Shown here: one piece after another, positions 1 through 7,313 of the stretch
Position numbering within the stretch: position 1 is the stretch's first letter
Layout of the letters: every line of letters starts with the position of its first letter
From: a virus
Strand: one strand, 5' to 3'
Virus record (IMG/VR): IMGVR_UViG_3300046169_000007
Span: 1 to 47,886 of that record
DNA length: 47,886 nt
Notes under the pieces: generated by a model
Database searches by the model: none
What the model saw: the letters and a program-made list of their open reading frames with translations, nothing else
Told to the model about the DNA's origin: nothing
Position numbers and translations under genes: made by a program

Positions 1-114
1 GAGGAACGCAAGGCATCCTTGGAGCGTGAGGAAAAGAATAAGTGGCGCAAATGTGTCAGTTGTGGTAATGCAAGTAGAGGCACATGGTGTGGCTTCTGTC
101 TGGAGGAAGAATGA
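1..114 (+). CDS. C-terminal end of a zinc-ribbon protein (5' truncated)
   Basis: The first bases are an open frame ending in TGA at 112-114. The 37 visible residues are charged (many Glu, Lys and Arg) and end with two CxxC pairs, CVSC and CGFC, spaced 11 residues apart, a typical small zinc ribbon. The stop overlaps the next gene's ATG as ATGA, and the tail carries that gene's ribosome binding site (GGAGGAAG). The start lies outside the window, so family and size cannot be judged. The tight coupling suggests an early-gene operon running in from the left. Confidence is for a real coding end, not for a function. Confidence 0.6.
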   Translation, partial: EERKASLEREEKNKWRKCVSCGNASRGTWCGFCLEEE

Positions 115-437
115 TTAACAGCCAATGGAAGAAACTCATAGCAGAAGAGAAAGCATATAAGGAGAGCGTAATGCGAGATCACGAGTTTAGTAACGCAGTG
201 TTGGCGGAGCATACACCCGATAACGTAAACAACCCAGCACACTATGGTAAGGGTAAGATAGAATGTATTGATTACATTGAGGACTTCCTAACCACAGAGG
301 AATACATAGGCTACCTGCGTGGCAACATTGCCAAGTACCTGCACCGATGGCGTTACAAGAACAAGCAAGAGGATCTACTCAAGTCACAGTGGTACTTGGA
401 TCGCCTGATACATATGGATGGAAAGGATAAGACATGA
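111..437 (+). CDS. DUF3310 protein (T7 gp1.7-like, putative nucleotide kinase)
   Basis: The ATG at 111 is chosen because GGAGGAAG sits just upstream and it overlaps the previous stop. An in-frame start at 84 would read back through the neighbouring gene and has no such site. The 108-residue product carries the DUF3310 pattern: VNNPAHY near residue 40, then IECIDYIE, and the conserved GNIAKYLHRWRYKN helix, ending in QWYLDRLI. T7 gp1.7, in this family, is a nucleotide kinase that helps make dTTP and dGTP; that role is transferred from the family and not visible here. It sits ahead of the replication genes, as in many podoviruses. Family assignment is firm, activity is inferred. Confidence 0.85.
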   Translation: MINSQWKKLIAEEKAYKESVMRDHEFSNAVLAEHTPDNVNNPAHYGKGKIECIDYIEDFLTTEEYIGYLRGNIAKYLHRWRYKNKQEDLLKSQWYLDRLIHMDGKDKT

Positions 438-562
438 TACCTGTAGGTCAACTACGATTGTTACTCACCAAGGCAGGTTTAGAGTATGTCATCACCCGTG
501 TTGAGGGTAACGTGGCGCACGTCAATATTCTTGTAGCGGAGCAGCCTGATGTACACAGTTGA
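434..562 (+). CDS. small hypothetical protein (42 aa)
   Basis: A 42-residue frame starting with an ATGA overlap on the DUF3310 stop and ending 14 bases inside the next gene. An AAGGA site lies upstream. The predicted product (MIPVGQLRLLLTKAGLEYVI...) has one amphipathic helix and a short beta-like end, with no motif I recognise. Without this frame there would be a 110-base hole in an otherwise overlapping gene series, which is the main reason to believe it. Confidence 0.5.
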   Translation: MIPVGQLRLLLTKAGLEYVITRVEGNVAHVNILVAEQPDVHS

Positions 563-785
563 GTTTGAATCAGACGCAGCGATAATCACAACACTAGATC
601 AACAGGATTTGTACGAGGATGTTGAGGTTATCTTGGGTGATGGTGGTGACGTTTACATCCGACAGTATGAGCCGGACATGGATGCATACCAGCTAATACT
701 CATGAGTGCACAGCAATGGCTGGACTTGATGGCTGCGTACAAAAGCTCAGAAGGTTCATACTATGTGGAGGTGAAACATGAATGA
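549..785 (+). CDS. conserved hypothetical phage protein (78 aa)
   Basis: An acidic 78-residue protein (MYTVEFESDAAIITTLDQ...) with alternating hydrophobic residues suggesting a small beta fold, then a helix containing QQWLDLMAAY. The start has GGAG eight bases upstream, and its end overlaps the next start by 8 bases. I recall similar short proteins in marine podoviruses but know no function. Position ahead of the helicase suggests an early or middle protein. No catalytic or metal-binding residues stand out. Confidence 0.6.
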   Translation: MYTVEFESDAAIITTLDQQDLYEDVEVILGDGGDVYIRQYEPDMDAYQLILMSAQQWLDLMAAYKSSEGSYYVEVKHE

Positions 786-1005
786 GTTAGGGCAGGGTTT
801 TTTCGCTGGACTATTTGTGATGTATGTGTTAGCGCTGCCCTTGTTATACCATATGGTAGAGCCAGAGGATGAGGAGATGGACAAATCTGGCCCTATTAAG
901 TTTGCCTTCCTGTGGCCACTGATTGCACTGGAAGTTATATACCGTATCTTTGTAGGAGAGAAAGACAATGATGGAACTAGCACTACTAAAGACGCTACTC
1001 AGTAA
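778..1005 (+). CDS. small membrane protein, two predicted helices
   Basis: A 75-residue protein with two hydrophobic segments, about residues 8-26 (GFFAGLFVMYVLALPLL) and 42-60 (FAFLWPLIALEVIYRIFV), joined by an acidic loop. The tail is polar and charged. A strong GGAGGTG site precedes the ATG, and the last 38 bases overlap the helicase gene, so the two are probably translationally coupled. Position among replication genes fits a host-envelope or replisome-anchoring role, but that is guesswork. It is not near the lysis-like genes of the late region. Confidence 0.6.
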   Translation: MNELGQGFFAGLFVMYVLALPLLYHMVEPEDEEMDKSGPIKFAFLWPLIALEVIYRIFVGEKDNDGTSTTKDATQ

Positions 1006-2188
1006 AGATTTTTACGATCAACACAAAGGCATACGATGCCCTGACAAAATCTTTACCAAGGATGTGCGTAAGATAAAGCAAGCACTAGATGCAGCTATGG
1101 ATACGTATGGTGGTGACCTATCTGTGTCTGACTTACAGGCTGTGTTCAACCGTATCAATGCAAGCATGACCACCGCTACACGTACTGCTTATGAAGATCT
1201 CTTCAAGCGTATTGAGATAGCTGAACCTATCAAAGGTGAGATAGCAGAGGACACATTGTCTCAGTTGTTTCAGCAGCACGTTGGTGACCTTGTAGCTAAC
1301 CTTGGCTTTGACTTTGTGAATGGTGCAGAGAATAGCCTTGAACCTTTACGTCAACTACTAGAGGAATACAAAGATGACTTTACTCCAAATCTTCGTGTCG
1401 AGTGGGATGATCATAGTCTTGATACTATCCTTGATGCAACGGCACTTGAATCGAAATGGAAGTTTAACATATCCAGTCTGGCTCGTAGGGTGGAGGGTAT
1501 CAGTGGCGGTCATCTTATCTTGGTTGGCGCTCGTCCTAATACTGGTAAGACTAGCTTTCACGCCTCACTTGTAGCAGCAGACGGAGGCTTCGCACAACAA
1601 GGTGCAAAGGTTACAGTGCTGTGCAATGAGGAAGCTTACACACGTGTAGCTGCACGATACATCAGTGCCTCATCTAACATGACAATGACTGAGGTACGTA
1701 CCAACAAAGCACTGGCTAACAAGAGATACCACCCTGTGTCAGAGAACATACAGTTCAAGGATAGCACAGGTAAGGGTATGGACTGGGTTGAGTCAGTAGT
1801 AAAGTATGAACGTCCTGATATACTTATCCTGGATATGGGTGATAAGTTTGCAGACATCAGGTCAGAACGCTCAGACATAACTCTCAAGGCAGCAGCTATC
1901 CATGCTCGTAACATAGCCAAGCAGTATGACTGCTCTGTGATATGGATGTCTCAGCTATCAGCAGAAGCAGAGGGCAGGGCTGACCTGAACCAAGCTATGA
2001 TGGAAGGTAGTAAGACAGGCAAGGCAGCAGAGGCTGACCTCATGGTACTAATAGGTAAGACACAACAAGCAGAAGGAGAAGAGGATGATCCTATAAGATA
2101 CTTAAACATAGCCAAGAACAAACTGAATGGCTTCCAAGGTAAGATTACTTGTGTACTTGACGGTTCCAGATCTGTGTACTCAGCATGA
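968..2188 (+). CDS. replicative DNA helicase, DnaB/RecA-like
   Basis: A 406-residue protein whose C-terminal half is a RecA-fold ATPase of the DnaB family. It has Walker A GARPNTGKT at about 187-195 (Lys194), Walker B ILILDMGD with Asp289, and a downstream IWMSQLS motif like the DnaB H3/H4 region. The N-terminal 150 residues are helical and carry no primase zinc finger or TOPRIM motif, so unlike T7 gp4 this looks like a helicase only. A hexamer unwinding DNA ahead of the next gene's polymerase is the expected role. AGGAG precedes ATG 968; ATG 971 is an equal alternative. The end overlaps the polymerase start by four bases. Confidence 0.9.
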   Translation: MMELALLKTLLSKDFYDQHKGIRCPDKIFTKDVRKIKQALDAAMDTYGGDLSVSDLQAVFNRINASMTTATRTAYEDLFKRIEIAEPIKGEIAEDTLSQLFQQHVGDLVANLGFDFVNGAENSLEPLRQLLEEYKDDFTPNLRVEWDDHSLDTILDATALESKWKFNISSLARRVEGISGGHLILVGARPNTGKTSFHASLVAADGGFAQQGAKVTVLCNEEAYTRVAARYISASSNMTMTEVRTNKALANKRYHPVSENIQFKDSTGKGMDWVESVVKYERPDILILDMGDKFADIRSERSDITLKAAAIHARNIAKQYDCSVIWMSQLSAEAEGRADLNQAMMEGSKTGKAAEADLMVLIGKTQQAEGEEDDPIRYLNIAKNKLNGFQGKITCVLDGSRSVYSA

Positions 2189-4236
2189 GATTAGTGTTAG
2201 ACGTAGAGAATACGACAACAAAGCGTGACGATAAGTTACACATGGACCCATTTGAGGCTGACAACTATCTAGTACAGGTAGGCTATCTTGATGCTGATGA
2301 TCCTGAAGCTACACTCTCTATTAGAACACTAGATCATAACGAATCAAAAGATGATATAGGATTTGAAAGACTAGAGATACAGTGGACACTAGATAATACT
2401 AAGCTACTGATAATGCACAACGCACAGCATGACTTGATGTGGTTGTGGGAGTGTGGTTACAAATATGATGGTGACATCTATGACACTATGCTTGGTGAGT
2501 ATATACTAGATCGTGGACAGAGAAGAGGTCTAAGCCTTGAGGCTTGTGCGGAACGTAGGCAGTTAACATTTAAGAAGCAAGACACACTAAAGAAATACTT
2601 TAAGGAAGGAAAGAACACAAATGAAATACCTTATGAGGAGCTTTGTGATTATCTCAAGTATGATTTGCTTACTACTTGCGAGTTGTTCCATGCCCAAGAA
2701 AAAGAATACAGCCAACCCGATGCCGCCTCTCTCAATACCGTTAGACGTGTTACCTTCAACACCTGTAAAACCCTTACAGAAATCTATATGGCTGGATTCA
2801 AAGTCAATCTTCAAGAGTTGGACAGAGTAGCAAAGGAGTACGAGCATGAGAAAGCTGAGATCGAAACACGTCTGCAAAAGAAAGTCAGGGAAGTTATGGG
2901 CGACACTCCGATTAACCTTCGGTCACCTGAACAGAAGTCACAAGTCCTCTTCAGCAGAAGGGTACATGACAAGAAGGAATGGGCTGATCTCTTCGAGTTC
3001 ACACAAACACAAGAAGAGTTTAAGGATGCCGTTGCAGCCAACTCCTCACCGATCTACAGGACAACGGCTTACACCTGCACAAGTTGCGAAGGGCAGGGTA
3101 AGATATTCAGAACTAAGAAAGATGGAACAAAGTTTGCAAGAGCTAATAGATGCAAGGATTGTGATGCACAAGGGTACAAACTAAAGAACACACAACAAGT
3201 AGCAGGGCTACGCTTCACTGCACCTAGTAAGAAGTGGGTCAGTGCCAATGGATTTAACACGGGGAAGGATGAACTAGATGTACTATCTTCAACTGCTAAA
3301 CAAAATAGAATGGACGAAGCTATCAGTTTCCTTTCTGATCTTAAACGTCACAATGCTATCTCTTCTTATCTATCTGCTTTTGTCAACGGAATACGAGCCT
3401 ACACAAAAGACAATGGATTCCTGCACGTTGGACTTACCCAACACATTACAGCCACAGGCCGTTTCAGTGGAAGAAATCCCAACATGCAGAACATGCCAAG
3501 AGGAGGTACATTCCCAGTAAAGAAAGTATTTGTATCAAGATTTGACAACGGATTAATTATGGAGGCAGACTTTGCACAACTCGAATTTAGGACAGCAGCG
3601 TTCTTGGCACAGGATGAAACAGCGATGCAAGAAATTTCAACTGGCTTCGATGTACATGCTTACACAGCAAAAGTTATTACTGAGGCAGGGCAACCAACAT
3701 CACGTCAAGCAGCTAAAGAACACACGTTTGCACCACTCTTTGGAGCAAGCGGTTACGGACGTACAAAAGCAGAGGCTACGTACTACACTCACTTCAACAA
3801 TAAGTACAAAGGCATAGCTAACTGGCACAAGAACCTGGCTGATGAGGCACTACGCTTCCTCAAGATAACAAACATATCTGGTAGGCAGTACGCTTTTCCT
3901 GATGTGACAAGACGTCACAGTGGTGTACCAACGCACTTCACTATGATAAAGAACTATCCAGTGCAAGGCTTTGCTACTGGTGATGTAGTGCCAGTGGTGC
4001 TGAATGAAATGCATGAACGTTTGCGACACATGAAGTCGTGTTTAGTCAATACTGTACACGATTCTATGGTGGTTGATGTCCATCCTGATGAGAAAGACTT
4101 AGTATTGTCAATGGTATGGACTATGAACCAAGACTTAAACAATATAATAGAGGAGACATATGGAATAAAGATGAATGTACCAATGCTTTTAGAAGCAAAG
4201 ATAGGAGAGAATTGGCTTGACACAGTGGATGTTTAG
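2185..4236 (+). CDS. DNA polymerase I family (family A) with 3'-5' exonuclease and DnaJ-like zinc knuckle
   Basis: A 683-residue replicative polymerase. The N-terminal proofreading domain has Asp6 and Glu8 in LDVENT, HNAQHDLMWLW, and YLKYDLLTT as Exo III. The polymerase domain has motif A MEADFAQLEFR (Asp462), motif B RQAAKEHTFAPLFGASGYG (Lys511, Phe515) and motif C VHDSM (Asp626). Phe515 aligns with E. coli Pol I Phe762. Between the thumb motif NLRSPEQKSQVLF and the palm lies an insertion with four cysteines, CTSCEGQG (298, 301) and CKDCDAQG (323, 326), two half-repeats of the DnaJ cysteine-rich domain. A partial DnaJ domain in PolA is the hallmark reported for phage HMO-2011. It starts by ATGA overlap with the helicase. 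Confidence 0.95.
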   Translation: MRLVLDVENTTTKRDDKLHMDPFEADNYLVQVGYLDADDPEATLSIRTLDHNESKDDIGFERLEIQWTLDNTKLLIMHNAQHDLMWLWECGYKYDGDIYDTMLGEYILDRGQRRGLSLEACAERRQLTFKKQDTLKKYFKEGKNTNEIPYEELCDYLKYDLLTTCELFHAQEKEYSQPDAASLNTVRRVTFNTCKTLTEIYMAGFKVNLQELDRVAKEYEHEKAEIETRLQKKVREVMGDTPINLRSPEQKSQVLFSRRVHDKKEWADLFEFTQTQEEFKDAVAANSSPIYRTTAYTCTSCEGQGKIFRTKKDGTKFARANRCKDCDAQGYKLKNTQQVAGLRFTAPSKKWVSANGFNTGKDELDVLSSTAKQNRMDEAISFLSDLKRHNAISSYLSAFVNGIRAYTKDNGFLHVGLTQHITATGRFSGRNPNMQNMPRGGTFPVKKVFVSRFDNGLIMEADFAQLEFRTAAFLAQDETAMQEISTGFDVHAYTAKVITEAGQPTSRQAAKEHTFAPLFGASGYGRTKAEATYYTHFNNKYKGIANWHKNLADEALRFLKITNISGRQYAFPDVTRRHSGVPTHFTMIKNYPVQGFATGDVVPVVLNEMHERLRHMKSCLVNTVHDSMVVDVHPDEKDLVLSMVWTMNQDLNNIIEETYGIKMNVPMLLEAKIGENWLDTVDV

Positions 4237-4279
4237 TGTATAACTAAGATCTCTTTGACTCTATAAAAAAGGATATAGA

Positions 4280-5155
4280 ATGAGTAATGAACTAGCAGTA
4301 GCAAATGAACGTGGTCAATCAATGGCTGAACTAATGGGAGTGTCTGTCAAGACAAGTAACGCAGACTTCCTGCCATCCATATCACGTTTAGGAATGTTAC
4401 ATCAACCTATCATGGGTGAGGTAGATCTCAATGGTAAGAAGATAAAGACAGAGGTAGTACCAGTAGGTGCATTCACCCTCAAGACAGGGGATGATATAGT
4501 CTACAGTAATGGTGCTACAGTTCGTGTCTTTGCCCAACGCAATCAATGGCAGAGATGGAACAGTGAGACAGAAGAGATGGAGAAGTCTGTGATGTCTAAC
4601 TCTCTCAACGGTGACTTGAAGGATAGTATTGGTGGCTTCAACTTAGGTAGACCATCAGGTTACATCGAAGACTTCAACTCACTACCTGATGCAACCAAAC
4701 AACTGATGCGCTCAGTCAAGCGTGTCATGGTGTACTATGGTACTGTGTCTTTGGACAGCCCTATGAATGAGAAGGGTGAGCCAGTGGATGCTGCAGCAAC
4801 TATACCGTTTGTCATGGATGTAAAGAACCGTGACAGCCTGAAGAGTATCAATGGTGTGATGAGTAACTTCAAGAAGAAGAACATGTTACCTATCATGTCT
4901 ACCATCAAGCTAGAAGGTATCGAAGATAGCATACCTACTGGTGCTAAGTTTGGTAAGATACAAGCAAGCACAGGTGACGGTGTTGATCTTGCCAAGGAAG
5001 ACAACGACACACTCAAAGACTTCTTAGAACTTATTGAGTTTAGCAACGGTAAGATACTAGATCTACACCATGAACGTGCCAAGATGGGTACAGATAGTGA
5101 TGCAGAACTTGTCGGTGAGATCCTCAACAATGACTTCGTAGAGGTGGCTGAGTAA
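4280..5155 (+). CDS. putative single-stranded DNA-binding protein
   Basis: A 291-residue protein between polymerase and exonuclease, the usual place of the phage ssDNA-binding protein. I see beta-rich segments (EVVPVGAFTLKTGDDIVY, ATVRVFAQRNQWQRW) rich in aromatic and basic residues, and an acidic C-terminal end (DSDAELVGEILNNDFVEVAE) like the acidic tails of SSB proteins. No classical OB-fold signature can be named by eye, so the call rests on position, tail and composition. AAAAAAGG precedes the start, and a 43-base gap separates it from the polymerase, one of the few gaps here, so a separate promoter is possible. Confidence 0.55.
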   Translation: MSNELAVANERGQSMAELMGVSVKTSNADFLPSISRLGMLHQPIMGEVDLNGKKIKTEVVPVGAFTLKTGDDIVYSNGATVRVFAQRNQWQRWNSETEEMEKSVMSNSLNGDLKDSIGGFNLGRPSGYIEDFNSLPDATKQLMRSVKRVMVYYGTVSLDSPMNEKGEPVDAAATIPFVMDVKNRDSLKSINGVMSNFKKKNMLPIMSTIKLEGIEDSIPTGAKFGKIQASTGDGVDLAKEDNDTLKDFLELIEFSNGKILDLHHERAKMGTDSDAELVGEILNNDFVEVAE

Positions 5156-6022
5156 TGAATCACCCTGCTGAACTACAGGTCTTTAGCTACTTGCAAAAGG
5201 CTATGAAGGGTGAAGCTACAATGACAGAGGAGGTGACCGACTTGGTTGCCTCCGATGTTAAGGCTGCTATGAACAAGCAGTTTAATTCACCACCACGTGA
5301 TGCGTTCAGACTACGTATGTCTAACATAGGCAGACCTAAGTGCCAGTTGTGGTTTGAAAAGAATGACCCTGAAGATAAGTTACCTTTGCCTCCACACTTC
5401 CTGATTAACATGATACTAGGTGATCTAGTTGAAGCTGTGTTCAAAGGGTTACTACGTGCAGCAGGTGCTGAGTTCAAAGACAATGATACTGTTACACTCA
5501 AGCTACCTGATGGACAGGAGATCAAGGGTGAGTACGACATGGAAATGGATGGCAAGATAGATGATGTTAAGTCTGCATCACCCTAGCTCATACACAAATA
5601 AGTTTCGAATCTTTCGAGCATCTAAATAGTGATGATGGCTTCGGATACATACCACAATTAGTAGGTTACTCAAAGGCTGCAGGAAAGGAAGTAGGCGGTT
5701 GGTGGGTGGTCAACAAAGGCAAACGGTGAGTTTAAGTATGTCAGTGCTTCGGAGGTTGACTCTGAGCAGGTAATAGCAGGACATCCAGGAAACGGTAAAT
5801 TATATAGAGAAAGATGAACCGTTTGAAAGATGCTTCAAGCCTGTGCCTGAGACATTCTACAAGAAGCAAACAGGTAACATGGTACTCAATAGTTCCTGTA
5901 GATTTTGTAGCTTCAAGCATAAGTGTTGGGATACTTTAAAGACAATACCATCAAGAGTATCTAAGGCTAAGAACCCACCGCAGATTGACTACGTTTTAAT
6001 AGGTGATGGCCTTGCCGCGTAA
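5155..6022 (+). CDS. Cas4/PD-(D/E)XK-type exonuclease, frame broken by about four single-base insertions
   Basis: Read across frames this is one protein of about 287 residues. The intact frame gives residues 1-143 and stops at 5584-5586. The rest continues in shifted frames: YTNKF, ESFEHLNSDDGFGYIPQLVGY, GEFKYVSASEVD, and finally NYIEKDEPF to the TAA at 6020-6022. The nuclease core includes GEYDMEMDGKIDDVKS, and a likely Fe-S cluster is formed by Cys63 (RPKCQLW) plus the late CRFCSFKHKC, the Cas4/AddB pattern of one distant and three clustered cysteines. Expected role: 5'-end resection or host DNA degradation feeding nucleotides. Shifts sit near 5586, 5607, 5712 and 5790; each is cured by removing one base. 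Sequencing error or recent decay are both possible. Confidence 0.7.
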
Positions 6023-6440
6023 GCACAATAAAAGAACGTATCGCAGTGGCCTTGAAGTTGAGGCTGCTGCGTACCTAAAGGATAGGCAGAAGATTGTAGC
6101 CTATGAAAAGCTAAAGATAGAATGGGAAGACCTCAAGTACCGCACATACACCCCTGACTTTGAGCTAGATAACGGTATCATAATTGAGATGAAGGGCTTG
6201 TTTTCTCCAGGAGACAGGCGTAAACATTTAGAGATACAGCGACAGCATCCTACACTTGATATTCGTTTTGTGTTTTACAATGCTAATTCAAAGCTTTACA
6301 AGGGTGCCAAGAGTAGGTACTGCGATTGGTGTGAGCAGAAAGGTTTCATGTGGGCTAACCGCATCATCCCTGAAGAGTGGCTTAAAGAAAAGGGCAAGCG
6401 TATGAAAGAGCAACGTGTCAAAGTAAAGAGGAGAGAGTGA
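6006..6440 (+). CDS. T7-type endonuclease I (Holliday junction resolvase)
   Basis: Strong match to T7 gp3. With ATG 6006, the 144-residue product has Glu17 in YRSGLE, Asp51 in YTPDF, and Glu61/Lys63 in IIEMKG. The 34/10/2 spacing is close to T7 Glu20, Asp55, Glu65, Lys67. The later blocks HPTLDIRFVF and KLYKGAKSRYCDWCEQKG also follow T7. The enzyme cuts branched DNA during replication and packaging and, with an exonuclease, breaks down host DNA. GTG 6003 is an alternative start. The gene overlaps the exonuclease end by 17 bases. The tail is very basic (KERMKEQRVKVKRRE-like). Confidence in family and catalytic residues is high. Confidence 0.93.
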   Translation: MALPRKHNKRTYRSGLEVEAAAYLKDRQKIVAYEKLKIEWEDLKYRTYTPDFELDNGIIIEMKGLFSPGDRRKHLEIQRQHPTLDIRFVFYNANSKLYKGAKSRYCDWCEQKGFMWANRIIPEEWLKEKGKRMKEQRVKVKRRE

Positions 6441-6793
6441 TGGCCTACGAGATTAAAGCTGGTGACATAGCCATTGTATTATCCCCTATTGTTGAGGACG
6501 GTGAGTGGACAGGTAGGATCAAGACAGGTATGGTTTTTGGTGCTGCTGGTTCTGAAGATGGTATGAGGGCTGCTCTCGATGAGGCACTCACTATGTCAGC
6601 GGCACAACAGTTCTTAGAGGTCTACCCTGATGCATGGGAAGACTTCGTTGAGATACGACAGGATATTCTACAGGAGATGTTCCCAGATCAGTATGCTCAA
6701 GCAGAGGAAGAACTAGAAGCAGACAATGCGGTTGAGGTAGAGGGTAACGTCTACACACTAGGCCGTTGGACTAAGACAGAGGGTAACGCATGA
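6440..6793 (+). CDS. acidic hypothetical protein (117 aa)
   Basis: The ATG at 6440 overlaps the previous stop (TGATG) and has the strong site GAGGAGAG upstream; GTG 6437 is less likely. The product is acidic with a helical C-terminal half (DMFPDQYAQAEEELEADNAVEVEGN-like region) and a beta-like N-terminus (AYEIKAGDIAIVLSPIVEDG). I know no family for it. Its place between endonuclease I and MazG suggests a middle gene, and an acidic small protein here could be a host inhibitor or DNA mimic, but nothing in the sequence proves it. Confidence 0.65.
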   Translation: MAYEIKAGDIAIVLSPIVEDGEWTGRIKTGMVFGAAGSEDGMRAALDEALTMSAAQQFLEVYPDAWEDFVEIRQDILQEMFPDQYAQAEEELEADNAVEVEGNVYTLGRWTKTEGNA

Positions 6794-6957
6794 AGAAGTT
6801 TAGTGTTACGTTTGTAGCTAATGTAGATGACAACAATAATATCCTGTCAGCCTATGAAGACAGTCACGAGCAAGACATATACGATCTCATAACAGATGTC
6901 ATCTATGATGTAGATGATGTAGATATAGAGAACTTACACGTTAAGGAGAGACAATGA
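6790..6957 (+). CDS. small acidic hypothetical protein (55 aa)
   Basis: A 55-residue frame with ATGA overlaps at both ends (6790 with the gene before, 6954 with MazG) and AGAGGG upstream. The sequence begins with a beta strand (KKFSVTFVANVD) and is then strongly acidic, with Asp-rich VIYDVDDVDIENL, ending in the MazG ribosome binding site (AAGGAGAG). The perfect packing supports expression. It resembles the short beta-helix-beta acidic proteins common in phage early regions; function unknown. Confidence 0.6.
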   Translation: MKKFSVTFVANVDDNNNILSAYEDSHEQDIYDLITDVIYDVDDVDIENLHVKERQ

Positions 6958-7313
6958 TTACGCAAGAAGACATAGATGCTTTTGCTGCTATGACAGATGT
7001 CAACCCTCAGGATTATTCCTATTGGGTTGAAGGTAAGATAGTTACAGAGGGAGAGACACGCTTAGTTGAGAACACACTAGGCTTAGTAGGTGAGGCAGGT
7101 GAGGTAGCAGAGAAGATTAAGAAGATGCTACGTGACTCCAACAAAGTCTCACCAGATGAGATAGTAAAGGAGTTAGGTGATGTTGTGTTCTATGCTACAG
7201 CCATAGCTAACTACTTTCACAGCGACCTCACTGAGGTACTACAAACTAACATGGACAAACTAAACAGCCGTGCAAGACGTGGCGTTATCAAAGGATCAGG
7301 GGACAACCGATGA
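6954..7313 (+). CDS. mazG: MazG-like nucleotide pyrophosphohydrolase
   Basis: A 119-residue all-helical protein with the MazG metal-binding pattern: LGLVGEAGEVAEKIKK (Glu-rich helix, ExxE) followed by IVKELGDVVFYATAIA (ExxD). Such enzymes hydrolyse NTPs or dNTPs to monophosphates. Marine phage forms have been proposed to recycle host nucleotides or to lower alarmone levels, but substrate preference cannot be read from sequence. AAGGAG lies seven bases before the ATG, and the end overlaps nrdJ by four bases, so it is transcribed with the dNTP-making genes. Length fits single-domain phage MazG. Confidence 0.85.
   Translation: MITQEDIDAFAAMTDVNPQDYSYWVEGKIVTEGETRLVENTLGLVGEAGEVAEKIKKMLRDSNKVSPDEIVKELGDVVFYATAIANYFHSDLTEVLQTNMDKLNSRARRGVIKGSGDNR

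Noticed and set aside
2587-2877. Minus-strand frames inside the polymerase gene
   Set aside because: They are shadows of a continuous family A polymerase with all motifs; similar shadows exist under most long genes and were left out.
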